From Streptomyces sp. NBC_00249 (lineage in GTDB: Bacteria; Actinomycetota; Actinomycetes; Streptomycetales; Streptomycetaceae), in contig NZ_JAPEMV010000001.1 of assembly GCF_026342355.1 (NCBI RefSeq), positions 868,001-932,000 on the forward strand: DNA of 64,000 nt, given 5' to 3'. The translations under genes and the position numbers were made by a program. The notes below the pieces were generated by a model. That model made no database searches. It was not told the origin of the DNA and was given only the letters and a program-made list of their open reading frames with translations. Positions within the stretch are counted from its first letter, which is position 1; the number at the start of each line of letters is the position of its first letter. Of this stretch, positions 8,392-16,595 are shown in pieces.

Positions 8392-8432
8392 GAGATACAG
8401 CGTATCAGCCACCGTCACATACGGCGTATCTC
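8392..8432. promoter_or_regulatory. Nested palindromic operator upstream of the TetR gene
   Basis: Two short dyads, GATAC-AGC-GTATC (8394-8406) and ATAC-GGC-GTAT (8419-8429), are centred 24 bp apart; together GAGATAC (8392-8398) and GTATCTC (8426-8432) form an outer palindrome centred at 8412. It abuts the TetR start codon, which fits binding of two TetR dimers and autorepression. Confidence 0.75.
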
Positions 8433-8478
8433 CTCTTTGGTGTGACATCGACTACGGCCATATTGCTGGTCATTGAGC

Positions 8479-8496
8479 CATAACTATCGACTTATG
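8479..8496. promoter_or_regulatory. Short dyad in the AT-rich promoter region of the GH27 gene
   Basis: CATAA (8479-8483) and TTATG (8492-8496) form an inverted repeat with an 8-base spacer in an AT-rich patch about 80 bases before the alpha-galactosidase start. It could be an operator for a sugar-responsive repressor; no such regulator is adjacent. Confidence 0.35.
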
Positions 8497-8571
8497 TTGA
8501 CAGCGGGTAGTCGCACCGCTGCACTGAGCGCACGCCTCACCCCTCCTCGCCCCCCACGTCTAGGAGACCCC

Positions 8572-10269
8572 GTGCCGCCTCGCCCGCGTGCGTCGATCCC
8601 CTGCCTCACCGCGGCCGCCCTGCTGGCCCTCGCACTCTGTCCCGCCCCGGCCGCGGCCGAGCCGACGGCCACCTGGGACACCCCCCTCGCGCTCACCCCT
8701 CCCATGGGCTGGAACAACTGGGCGCACTACATGTGCGACATCGACGAGGCCAAGGTGGTCGCCAACGCCGACGCCCTCGTCTCCAGCGGCCTCGCCGCCA
8801 AGGGGTACGACACGGTGACCGTCGACGACTGCTGGATGCGCAAGGAGCGGGACGCGCGGGGCGATCTGGTCGTCGACAGCGAAAAGTTCCCGCACGGCAT
8901 GGCCTGGCTCGGCGAGTACCTGCACGCCAAGGGGCTGAAGTTCGGCATCTACGAGGACGCCGGCTCCCTCACCTGCGAGCGCTACCCCGGCAGCGGCTCC
9001 CCCGAGGGCGGCGGCCCGGACCACTACGCCCGCGACGCCCGGCAGTTCGCCTCCTGGAAGGTGGACTACGTCAAGATGGACGGCTGCAACCTGTGGGTGC
9101 CGCCCGGGAAGACGAAGGAGGAGGCCTACCGGGACGCCTACAACTCCGTCGCCCGCGCACTGCGCAACAGCGGCCGGCCGATGGTGCTCTCCGCCTCCGC
9201 GCCGGCCTACTTCCAGCAGGGCGAGTGGGGCGGCGCCGACTGGCACAAGGTCCTCGACTGGGTCGGCGAGACCGGCCAGTTGTGGCGCGAGGGCAAGGAC
9301 ATCAAGGTCTACAAGCCCACGGCGCCCGCCACCTCCCGCTGGAGCTCGGTCATGGGCAACTACGGCTACAACCGCTGGCTCGGCCGGTACGCGGGCCCCG
9401 GCAACTGGAACGACCCCGACTTCCTCATCGCCGGCTCCCCCGGCCTCACCGCCGCCGAGAGCCGCAGCCAGGTCGGACTGTGGGCGATGATGGCGGCCCC
9501 CTTCATCCTGTCCTCCGACGTCTCCCGGCTGACCCCGGAGGGGCTCGCGGCGCTCGGTGACACCGACCTGATCGAGCTGGACCAGGACCCGCTGGGCCGC
9601 CAGGGCGCCGTGGTCTCCTCCAACGCCACCTTCGAGGTGCTGGCCCGCCCGCTGGCCGGCGGGGAGCGGGCCGTGGCCGTGCTCAACCGCTCCGGCGCCG
9701 CCCGGGACATCTCCGTCCCGCTGGCCGACATCGGGCTGCCCGCCTGCACCGTGGACGCCGAGGACCTGTGGAGCGGGCGGCGTACGGAGGTCTCCGACGC
9801 GCTGACCGGCCGGCTCGGCGCCCACGACACCGCCGTGTGGCGGCTCACCCCGCGCGACGGCTGCGCCGGGGCGGTGCCCACCGGGCAGATCAACGGCCTC
9901 GGCGCCGCCTGCGCCGACGGGGCCAGCACCACCGGGGTCGGGGCGGTCGTCCTGACCGCCTGCACGGCGGGCTCCGACCAGCGCTGGACCCTCCTCGACG
10001 GCGGACGGCTGCACCTGGAGGGCAAGTGCCTGGCCTCGGCCGGGGACGGCCGGGTGGAGCTGGACCACTGCGTCACCGCCGACCGGGCCGGACAGGCCGG
10101 GCAGAGCTGGAGCCACCACCGCGACGGAGCCCTGGTCGAGAAGGCGAGCGGACTGTGCCTGACGGCGCCGCCCGCCGCGCCCGCGGGCACCGACACCCCC
10201 GCCGAACGGCTGCGGCTGACCGACTGCGGCGACCACCGGGCCGACCAGGCCTGGTCCCTGCCGGTCTGA
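8572..10269 (+). CDS. Secreted alpha-galactosidase, GH27, with C-terminal lectin-like domain
   Basis: A 565-aa protein; GTG 8572 has AGGAG 5 bases upstream and starts a typical Sec signal peptide ending near APAAA. The catalytic barrel opens with the GH27 signature PPMGWNNWAHYMC; VDYVKMDGC holds the nucleophile Asp and NWNDPDFL the acid/base Asp. A beta-sandwich follows, then a C-terminal domain (about 445-565) with ricin-B-like Q-x-W repeats (SDQRWTL, QSWSHH, DQAWSL). It hydrolyses terminal alpha-galactosides (or N-acetylgalactosaminides, which some GH27 members prefer) outside the cell. It is followed 12 bases later by a GH89 enzyme, suggesting joint attack on a host or mucin/glycan-type substrate. 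Confidence 0.93.
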   Translation: MPPRPRASIPCLTAAALLALALCPAPAAAEPTATWDTPLALTPPMGWNNWAHYMCDIDEAKVVANADALVSSGLAAKGYDTVTVDDCWMRKERDARGDLVVDSEKFPHGMAWLGEYLHAKGLKFGIYEDAGSLTCERYPGSGSPEGGGPDHYARDARQFASWKVDYVKMDGCNLWVPPGKTKEEAYRDAYNSVARALRNSGRPMVLSASAPAYFQQGEWGGADWHKVLDWVGETGQLWREGKDIKVYKPTAPATSRWSSVMGNYGYNRWLGRYAGPGNWNDPDFLIAGSPGLTAAESRSQVGLWAMMAAPFILSSDVSRLTPEGLAALGDTDLIELDQDPLGRQGAVVSSNATFEVLARPLAGGERAVAVLNRSGAARDISVPLADIGLPACTVDAEDLWSGRRTEVSDALTGRLGAHDTAVWRLTPRDGCAGAVPTGQINGLGAACADGASTTGVGAVVLTACTAGSDQRWTLLDGGRLHLEGKCLASAGDGRVELDHCVTADRAGQAGQSWSHHRDGALVEKASGLCLTAPPAAPAGTDTPAERLRLTDCGDHRADQAWSLPV

Positions 10270-10281
10270 GGGGGCACGCGC

Positions 10282-12633
10282 ATGAGCATCCCGACCCCAC
10301 CGGCCGGCCCCCGGCGCCGCCGGGCACCGCACCCCGCGCTGCTGGCGCTGCCCGCCGCGCTGCTGACACTGGTCTGCGCGGCGGCCCCGCCCGGGACCGC
10401 CGCGCCCGGGACCGCCGCGCCGGGCTCGGGTCCGCTCGCGGGGCCGGGCTCAGGGCCCGCCCCGGGTCCGGGCTCGGCGGCCGGCGTACGGGGCGGCGTA
10501 CGGGCGGTGGCCGCGCCCCCGCCGCGTGTCGTCGACGTGGCGGCCGCGCGGGCCTCCCTGGAGCGGCTGCTGCCGCGCCACGCACGGCAGTTCACGCTCG
10601 TGGCCGACCCCGGGGCCGGGGCGGACACCTTCACCGTCTCCGGTACGGCCGGGGCGGTCACCGTCAGCGGGTCCACCGGCGCGACCCTGCTCACGGGGGT
10701 CGGCTGGTACCTCCAGCACGTCGCGGGCGTCGACATCGGCTGGCCGGGCGACAGCCTGGGGATGCTCCCCGCGACCCTGCCCGCCGTGCCCCGGCCCGTG
10801 ACCCGCAGCGCGCTGGTCCCGCACCGGTACGCCCTCAACGACACCGACGACGGGTACGCGGGCCCGTACCGCTCCTTCGAGGAGCACCGGCGCCAGATCG
10901 ACCTGCTCGCCCTGCACGGGGTCAACGAAGTGTTCGTGCAGGTGGGCGCCGAGTACCCGTACCACCGGGCGCTCCAGGGCTTCGGCTACTCCGCCGAGGA
11001 GCTGCGCTCCTGGATCCCCGGGCCCGGTCACCAGAGCTGGTGGCTGCTGCAGAACCTGAGCGGCTTCGGCGGGCCGGTCTCCGAGCGGCTGATGCGCGAA
11101 CGCGCCGCGCTGGGCGGGCGGATCGCCGACCAGCTGCGCTCCCTGGGCATGACCCCGGTGCTGCCGGGCTACTTCGGTACCGTGCCGCCCGGGTTCGCCG
11201 CCCGCAACCCCGGGGCGACGACGGTCGCGCAGGGCGACTGGGCGGGCTTCGACCGGCCCGACTGGCTCGACCCGGCCTCACCGGTGTTCCGGCGGCTCGC
11301 GGCCGCCTACTACGCCGAGCAGCGGGCGCTGTTCGGGGACAGCGCGATGTACCGGATGAGCCCGCTGCACGAGGGCGGGCAGACGGGCACGGTCGACGTG
11401 AAGGCCGCCGCCGCCGCGATCCAGGGCGCCCTGGACGAAGCCCACCCGGGCGCCCTGTGGGCGGTGTTGGGCTGGCAGGACGACCCGACGGCGGAACTCC
11501 TCTCCGGGGTGGACACCTCGCGGCTGCTGATCCTGGACGGGCTGTCCGACCGGTACAACCGCCTGGACCGCGAGACCCGTTGGGGCGGGGCCCCGTACGC
11601 GATGGGCAGCATCTACAACTTCGGCGGGCACACCACGACCGGCGCCAACACCTCGGTGTGGATCGACCGGTTCGGGGCGTGGCGGGCCAAGAGCGGCAGC
11701 GCGCTGACCGGGACCGCCTACCTGCCGGAGGCCGCCGGGACCAACCCGGCCGCCTTCGACCTGTTCACCGACCTCGCCTGGGAGGCCGAACCGGTCGACC
11801 AGCGGCGCTGGTTCGCCGATTTCGCGGCCCGCCGGTACGGGCGGTCCGACCCGGAGGCGGCGGCCGCCTGGGAGGAGCTGCGCAAGGGGCCGTACAGCAC
11901 CTCCTCGGGGCTGTGGTCGGAGTCCCAGGACAGCCTGTTCACCGCCCGGCCGTCCCTGACCGCGACCGGGGCCGCGTACTGGAGCCCCAAGTCGATGCGC
12001 TACCCGGCCGGTTCGGTACGCCGGGCCCTGGACCACCTGCTGCGGGTGGCGCCGGAACTGCGCGGCTCCAGCGCCTACCGGTACGACCTGGTCGACACCG
12101 CCCGGCAGGCCCTGGCCAACCACTCGCGGGTGCTGCTGCCGAAGATCAAGGCGGCCTACGAGGCCAAGGACCTGCCCCTGCTGCGCGAACTGACGGGCCA
12201 GTGGAAGCGCGGGGAGGAGCGGCTGGACGCGCTCACCGGATCCGACCCGAACTTCCTGCTGGGCCACTGGCTGGAAGCGGCCCGCTCCTGGGGCGCGGAC
12301 GAGGCCGAGAAGGACCGCTACGAGTACGACGCCCGTTCCGTCCTGAGCGTGTGGGGCCGGCGGAGCACCAGCGAGGGCGGATTCCTGCACGACTACGCCA
12401 ACCGCGAATGGAGCGGCCTGGTCTCGGAGTTGTACGCGCGGCGGTGGGAGGTCTACTTCGGCACCCTGGAGGAGGCCCTGGAACGCGGGACCGCCCCGAA
12501 GGCGGTCGACTGGTACGCCTTCGAGGAGGAGTGGGCGCGGCGCACCACCCGCCATCCGGCGCGGCCTGCCGGTGACCCGTACGCGCTGGCGGCCGGGGTG
12601 GCCGCCGCGCTGCCGGCGGCCGCCACGGGCTGA
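10282..12633 (+). CDS. Secreted alpha-N-acetylglucosaminidase (GH89)
   Basis: A 783-aa homolog of human NAGLU. It has a Sec signal peptide (about residues 1-45) followed by a Pro/Gly-rich spacer with internal repetition, then an N-terminal alpha/beta domain, and the (beta/alpha)8 catalytic region beginning at PHRYALNDTDDGY. The motifs QVGAEYPYH, GYFGTVPPGF, MSPLHEGGQ (catalytic Glu region) and GWQDDP are in family order, and a helical C-terminal domain completes it. GH89 enzymes release alpha-linked terminal GlcNAc, for example from mucin O-glycans or heparan-type chains. It sits in an operon with the GH27 enzyme; together they would trim alpha-Gal/alpha-GalNAc and alpha-GlcNAc caps. Confidence 0.93.
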   Translation: MSIPTPPAGPRRRRAPHPALLALPAALLTLVCAAAPPGTAAPGTAAPGSGPLAGPGSGPAPGPGSAAGVRGGVRAVAAPPPRVVDVAAARASLERLLPRHARQFTLVADPGAGADTFTVSGTAGAVTVSGSTGATLLTGVGWYLQHVAGVDIGWPGDSLGMLPATLPAVPRPVTRSALVPHRYALNDTDDGYAGPYRSFEEHRRQIDLLALHGVNEVFVQVGAEYPYHRALQGFGYSAEELRSWIPGPGHQSWWLLQNLSGFGGPVSERLMRERAALGGRIADQLRSLGMTPVLPGYFGTVPPGFAARNPGATTVAQGDWAGFDRPDWLDPASPVFRRLAAAYYAEQRALFGDSAMYRMSPLHEGGQTGTVDVKAAAAAIQGALDEAHPGALWAVLGWQDDPTAELLSGVDTSRLLILDGLSDRYNRLDRETRWGGAPYAMGSIYNFGGHTTTGANTSVWIDRFGAWRAKSGSALTGTAYLPEAAGTNPAAFDLFTDLAWEAEPVDQRRWFADFAARRYGRSDPEAAAAWEELRKGPYSTSSGLWSESQDSLFTARPSLTATGAAYWSPKSMRYPAGSVRRALDHLLRVAPELRGSSAYRYDLVDTARQALANHSRVLLPKIKAAYEAKDLPLLRELTGQWKRGEERLDALTGSDPNFLLGHWLEAARSWGADEAEKDRYEYDARSVLSVWGRRSTSEGGFLHDYANREWSGLVSELYARRWEVYFGTLEEALERGTAPKAVDWYAFEEEWARRTTRHPARPAGDPYALAAGVAAALPAAATG

Positions 12634-12669
12634 CGTACACCACCCGTCGGCTGACCTACACCACCCGTC
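12628..12669 (+). repeat. 21-bp tandem duplication at the end of the GH89 gene
   Basis: GGCTGACGTACACCACCCGTC at 12628-12648 is repeated with one mismatch at 12649-12669. The first copy includes the stop codon. Probably a replication slippage product; no further signal is evident between here and 12877. Confidence 0.7.
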
Positions 12670-12877
12670 CCGTCCGCGCCCGCGTGTCGCGGCCGGTGCC
12701 ACCCTCCCGGGGGAATCGCCCTACCCGTCCGGGGGAGATCGGGGCGGGCGGAGCCCGGTGAGGCGGGGCGCTGGGTTGACTGGCCCGGACTTACGGAGGG
12801 GCGGCACGCCGGAACGATTCGGCGGCCGCCCCTTTCCGACGCCCACGGGGCCGAGCGGCCGACAGGAGCGCAGCGAG

Positions 12878-13063
12878 ATGTCCGAGACCGAGCAGGAGCG
12901 GCCGCAGACCGAGGCGCCGGACGGCGGGACCGGCGGCCTCTGGGAGCGGCTCGGGACCTCGCTCGACGGGCTGGTGGAACTGCGCAAACGCCGGCCGTCG
13001 GCGCCTGCCGAGCACCGGGGCGGCGGGGAGCGGTCCGACGGGGCGGCGGCGACTCATGGCTGA
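12878..13063 (+). CDS. Small hypothetical protein upstream of the ECF sigma gene
   Basis: A 61-aa, charged, probably unstructured protein (MSETEQERPQTEAP start). ATG at 12878 has ACAGGAG upstream. The middle (LWERLGTSLDGLVELRKRR) could form one amphipathic helix. It lies 75 bases before the sigma-factor start, in the same direction, and may be co-transcribed. No family is recognised; being so short, coding status rests on the ribosome site and position. Confidence 0.5.
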   Translation: MSETEQERPQTEAPDGGTGGLWERLGTSLDGLVELRKRRPSAPAEHRGGGERSDGAAATHG

Positions 13064-13138
13064 CGTCAGCCGATGGCGGGGCGGACCGGGAGGTGCACGG
13101 GGATGTGCGAGCGGGTGCGGATCAAGGAGGATCGGCCC

Positions 13139-13723
13139 GTGGACGACACGACGCGGGCCGAGGAGGGACTGTCCGTCCTGCTCGGGCGCGTCGCCGAGGG
13201 CGACGAGGCGGCCTTCGTCACCGTCTACGAGGCGGTGAGCGGGGCCGTGCTGGGCACGGCGTGCGCGGTGCTGCGCGACCGGGCCCAGGCCGAGGAGGTG
13301 ACCCAGGAGGTGTTCGTCGAGGTGTGGCGCACCGCCGGCCGCTACCGGGCCGACCGGGGCGGCGTACGGACCTGGGTCCTGACGATGGCGCACCGGCGGG
13401 CGGTGGACCGGGTGCGGTCCGCGCAGGCGGCGGCCGACCGGGAACGGCGGTCCGCGCGGCTGGACGCGGCGCTCCCCGAGTTCGACGAGGTCAGCGAGGA
13501 GGCGTTGGCGCGGGACGAGCGGGACCGGGTGCGCGAGCGGGTACGGCGCTGCCTGGGCTCGCTGACGGAGATCCAGCGCCGGTCGGTGGCCCTGGCCTAC
13601 TACCGGGGCCTGACCTGCCGCGAGGTGTCCGAGGCGCTGTCGGTGCCGCTGGGTACCGTGAAGACGCGGCTGCGGGACGGGATGCTGCGGCTGCGCGACT
13701 GTCTCGGGGTGAGCGGACGATGA
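13139..13723 (+). CDS. ECF RNA polymerase sigma factor, SigK-like
   Basis: A 194-aa sigma factor with region 2 (AEEVTQEVFVEVW, the -10 recognition and melting helix) at about 50-90 and region 4 (CREVSEALSVPLGTVKTRLRDGMLRLR) at the C-terminus. GTG 13139 is chosen because AAGGAGG lies 8 bases upstream. It overlaps the downstream anti-sigma gene by ATGA, the usual arrangement for ECF19/SigK-RskA pairs, in which the sigma factor is held at the membrane until the anti-sigma is proteolysed or redox-inactivated. Likely targets include itself and possibly the oxidoreductase gene just downstream. Confidence 0.93.
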   Translation: MDDTTRAEEGLSVLLGRVAEGDEAAFVTVYEAVSGAVLGTACAVLRDRAQAEEVTQEVFVEVWRTAGRYRADRGGVRTWVLTMAHRRAVDRVRSAQAAADRERRSARLDAALPEFDEVSEEALARDERDRVRERVRRCLGSLTEIQRRSVALAYYRGLTCREVSEALSVPLGTVKTRLRDGMLRLRDCLGVSGR

Positions 13724-14454
13724 GTGCGCAGAGCGTGCACGAGGCGACGGGGGCCTACGTCCTGGACGCCCTGCCGGAGCCGGAGCGGGCCGCCTTCGAA
13801 GCACACCTGGCGACCTGCGCGGAATGTGCCCGGGAGGTACGGGAACTCGCGGAGACGGCGGCCCTGCTGGGCGCGGCCGTGTCCGTCCCGCCGCCGCCGG
13901 AGCTGCGGGAGGCCGTGCTGCGGCGGATCCGCGAGGTACCGGCCGGTCGGCGACGGCACGCCTCCGCGGGCGCGGGCGGCCGGCCGCGGCTGCGGTGGGC
14001 GCTGGCCGCGTGCGTCGCGGCGGCGGTCGGGCTCGGCGGGGTCGCGGCCTGGCAGTACCGGCTGGCGGACACCGCCCGGCAGGACGCGCGGCAGGCGCGG
14101 GCCGGGTCGGCCGCGCTGACGGAACTGCTCGCGGCGCCCGACGCGCGGCTGGCCGTCGGCGGTACGGGCTCGGTGGTGGTGTCCCGGGCTCTGGACCGGG
14201 CGGTGTTCGTCCCGTCCGGCATGGCGCCGCCCCCGGCGGGGCGGGTGTACCAGCTGTGGCTCGCCGACCCGGGCGGGGGCATGCGCCCGGCCGGCCTGAT
14301 GGACCCGACCCGCCCCGGCGCCGTTGCGCCCCTGACGGGCCCGGTGAGCGGAGCCACCGCCGTCGGCGTCACCGTGGAACCGTCGGGCGGCTCCCCCACC
14401 CCGACGACGAAGCCGCTGCTCCTCCTCCCCCTTCCGGCGCCACGGCCGGCGTAA
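13720..14454 (+). CDS. Membrane anti-sigma factor, RskA-like
   Basis: A 244-aa protein starting within the sigma gene stop (ATGA). The cytoplasmic N-terminal anti-sigma domain carries the zinc-type HLATCAEC motif (HxxxCxxC) at about residues 28-36; one transmembrane helix (about 87-107) follows, and the outer part is an RskA C-terminal domain (GRVYQLWLADPGGGMRPAG and the VTVEPSGGS end). It inhibits the adjacent ECF sigma factor and would be released by regulated intramembrane proteolysis. The Cys pair suggests zinc or thiol sensitivity, as in this family. Confidence 0.93.
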   Translation: MSAQSVHEATGAYVLDALPEPERAAFEAHLATCAECAREVRELAETAALLGAAVSVPPPPELREAVLRRIREVPAGRRRHASAGAGGRPRLRWALAACVAAAVGLGGVAAWQYRLADTARQDARQARAGSAALTELLAAPDARLAVGGTGSVVVSRALDRAVFVPSGMAPPPAGRVYQLWLADPGGGMRPAGLMDPTRPGAVAPLTGPVSGATAVGVTVEPSGGSPTPTTKPLLLLPLPAPRPA

Positions 14455-14880
14455 CGCTCCCGTCTCCCCGGCCGAAGCGTGGCCCGCCGCCGCGAACCGG
14501 CAGCCGGGCCACGCCCGACCCCGTGGGCGCTCCCGCCTTCGCGCCAGGCGCACCTCACCACACGGCGCTCCGCGCCCGCGCCTCGAACGCCGGCGGGGCT
14601 GGAAGTGCCCTCCGGGCACTCCCCCTCGGCGGGCCTGGCCCGGCCCGGCAACGGAGCTGCACCCGAACGGCCGCGTCGGCCACATCCAGCCCCGCCGGCG
14701 ATTGAGGCGCGGGGTCCGGGGCGGAGCCCCAGGGTTTTGGAGCCGCGCCGGCGATGGAGGCGGGAACGGTGGAAGGGCGGGGCGGGGAGGGGCCCCGCGC
14801 AGCGGTGTGGGTGTGCTGGCCGTGGGGGGCCGGGCGGCGGACCCTTGGGGGAGGGCGGGATTCCGGAAGGGCGGCTCCGC
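14455..14880. other. Gene-free interval with repeats
   Basis: No gene is supported in these 426 bases. They hold three copies of a GC-rich repeat element (see the separate repeat entry) and a purine-rich stretch leading to the ribosome site GGAAGGG of the oxidoreductase gene. Confidence 0.7.
14578..14764. repeat. Inverted intergenic repeat element of the Streptomyces type
   Basis: GCGCCTCGAACGCCGGCGG (from 14578, 23 bp) and AGCCCCGCCGGCGATTGAGG (from 14688, 23 bp) are near-perfect inverted copies about 90 bases apart. The right copy continues into GGTCCGGGGCGGAGCCCC and GGGTTTTGG, then a third, weaker direct copy starts near 14742. This matches the GC-rich interspersed repeats commonly seen between Streptomyces genes (from general knowledge). 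It could form a long cruciform or RNA hairpin. Confidence 0.7.
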
Positions 14881-16464
14881 GTGACCCGTACGAAGGCAGA
14901 CCCGAAGCCCCGCAGGGCAGCCGCGGCCCTGAGCGGGCTGGCTGCCGCGTTCGCCGGGCTGGCGGCCGCCGAGCTGGCGGCGGCCGTCGTACGGCCGGAG
15001 GCGGCCCCTCTCACCGCCGTCGGCGGGGCGGTGGTCGACCGTACGCCGACCGCCGTCAAGGAGTGGGCCGTCCGCTCCTTCGGTACCTCCGACAAGCTGG
15101 TCCTCACCCTCGGCATCGTGGCCGTCCTGGCGGCGCTCGCCGTCGCCGCCGGGCTGCTCGCCGTACGCCGCCCCCGCGCGGGCATCGCGCTCGCCGGGTC
15201 GGTGGGGGTCCTCGGGGCGGTGGCCGCGCTCAGCCGGCCGGAGGCCGGCTGGACGGACGCGCTGCCCTCGCTGCTCGGCGGGGCGGTCTCGGCGGCGGTG
15301 CTGTACCTGCTGGTCACGGCCCTGAACCGGCGCCGCCCGGCCGGCGGCGGGCCGGCCGGGACCTGGCCGATGGACCGGCGGGGCTTCGGCCGGCTGGTGG
15401 CCGCCACCGTGGCCGTGTCGGCGGTGGCCGGCCTGGCGGGGCGGCGGCTCGGCGCCCACGGCGCGGCCGGGGCCACCGCCTCCCGGGCGGACCTGGTCCT
15501 GCCGCCCCCGGCCGTGCCGGCGCCGCCGGTGCCCGTCGGCGCTGACCTGCGGGTGCCGGGCACCGCCCGCTTCCTCACCCCGAACCGGGACTTCTACCGC
15601 GTCGACACCGCCCTGGTCGTCCCGCGCGTGGACGCGGACACGTGGCGGCTGAGCATCCACGGCGAGGGCGTCACCCAGCCCCTCACCCTGACCCTGCCGG
15701 AGCTGCTCGCCCGGCCGCTGGTCGAGCACGACGTCACCCTGGCCTGCGTCTCGAACGAGGTCGGCGGCCCGTACGTCGGCAACGCCCGCTGGCTCGGCGT
15801 ACGCCTCGCCGACCTGCTGCGCGAGGCGGGGGTGCGGCCGCCGTCGCGGGGCGGACCGGCCGACCAGCTGGTGGCCCGGTCGGTGGACGGGATGACGCTG
15901 GGCACGCCCGTCGAGACGGTGATGGACGGGCGGGAGGCACTGCTGGCCGTCGGCATGAACGGCGAACCGCTGCCCTTCGCGCACGGTTTCCCCGTCCGGA
16001 TGGTCGTACCGGGCCTGTACGGGTACGTGTCCGCCTGCAAGTGGCTGCGCGAGCTGCGCCTGACCACCTTCTCCGCGTACGACGCGTACTGGGTGCGGCG
16101 GTCCTGGGCCGCGCGGGCACCGGTGAAGACGCAGTCCCGGATCGACACCCCGCGCCCCCTCGCCGAGCCTGCGGCGGGCCGGGTGGCGGTGGCCGGGGTG
16201 GCGTGGGCGCAGCATCGTGGGATCTCCCGGGTCGAGGTACGGGTGGACGGCGGCCCGTGGCAGCAGGCGCGGCTCGGCGCGGAGGACGGGAACGACACCT
16301 GGCGGCAGTGGGTGTGGGTCTGGGAGGCGCCCCCGGGCCGGCACGTCCTGCAGGCCCGTGCCACGGACGGCCGGGGCGCGGTCCAGCCCGAGACCCGTAC
16401 GCCGGTCCTTCCCGACGGCGCCACGGGCCTGCACACCGTCACGGTGCGCGTACGGCCGCGGTGA
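14881..16464 (+). CDS. Membrane-anchored molybdopterin oxidoreductase (sulfite oxidase family)
   Basis: A 527-aa protein; GTG 14881 has GGAAGGG upstream. The N-terminal ~200 residues include about four to five hydrophobic helices, the last of which precedes a Met-Asp-Arg-Arg twin-arginine-like segment (MDRRGFGRLV). The rest is a sulfite-oxidase-type Mo-cofactor domain, with LACVSNEVGG providing the molybdenum-ligating Cys289, followed by a dimerisation/Ig-like domain ending in VTVRVRP. Acts on the outer face of the membrane; the substrate could be sulfite, methionine sulfoxide or another S/N-oxide. The position after SigK/RskA suggests it belongs to that sigma factor's redox-linked regulon. 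Confidence 0.88.
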   Translation: MTRTKADPKPRRAAAALSGLAAAFAGLAAAELAAAVVRPEAAPLTAVGGAVVDRTPTAVKEWAVRSFGTSDKLVLTLGIVAVLAALAVAAGLLAVRRPRAGIALAGSVGVLGAVAALSRPEAGWTDALPSLLGGAVSAAVLYLLVTALNRRRPAGGGPAGTWPMDRRGFGRLVAATVAVSAVAGLAGRRLGAHGAAGATASRADLVLPPPAVPAPPVPVGADLRVPGTARFLTPNRDFYRVDTALVVPRVDADTWRLSIHGEGVTQPLTLTLPELLARPLVEHDVTLACVSNEVGGPYVGNARWLGVRLADLLREAGVRPPSRGGPADQLVARSVDGMTLGTPVETVMDGREALLAVGMNGEPLPFAHGFPVRMVVPGLYGYVSACKWLRELRLTTFSAYDAYWVRRSWAARAPVKTQSRIDTPRPLAEPAAGRVAVAGVAWAQHRGISRVEVRVDGGPWQQARLGAEDGNDTWRQWVWVWEAPPGRHVLQARATDGRGAVQPETRTPVLPDGATGLHTVTVRVRPR

Positions 16465-16552
16465 CGCGGAACCGACGCGGCCGGCCCGGCTCCGCCGCGA
16501 CACGCGCCGCGCCCGGCCCGCGGGCTGGCGGGCGCGGGGCACGGGGAGGGGA

Positions 16553-16558
16553 TATAAG
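16553..16558 (+). promoter_or_regulatory. Candidate -10 box (TATAAG) before the esterase gene
   Basis: TATAAG stands out in an otherwise GC-rich spacer, 37 bases before the GTG start at 16596. No convincing -35 box is seen. Confidence 0.35.
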
Positions 16559-16595
16559 GACATCACCCGCTCTCCGTACGTCAGGAGCCGACGCC

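Noticed and set aside
8473..8571. Earlier start for the alpha-galactosidase
   Set aside because: The frame continues upstream, but the signal peptide and AGGAG place the start at 8572.
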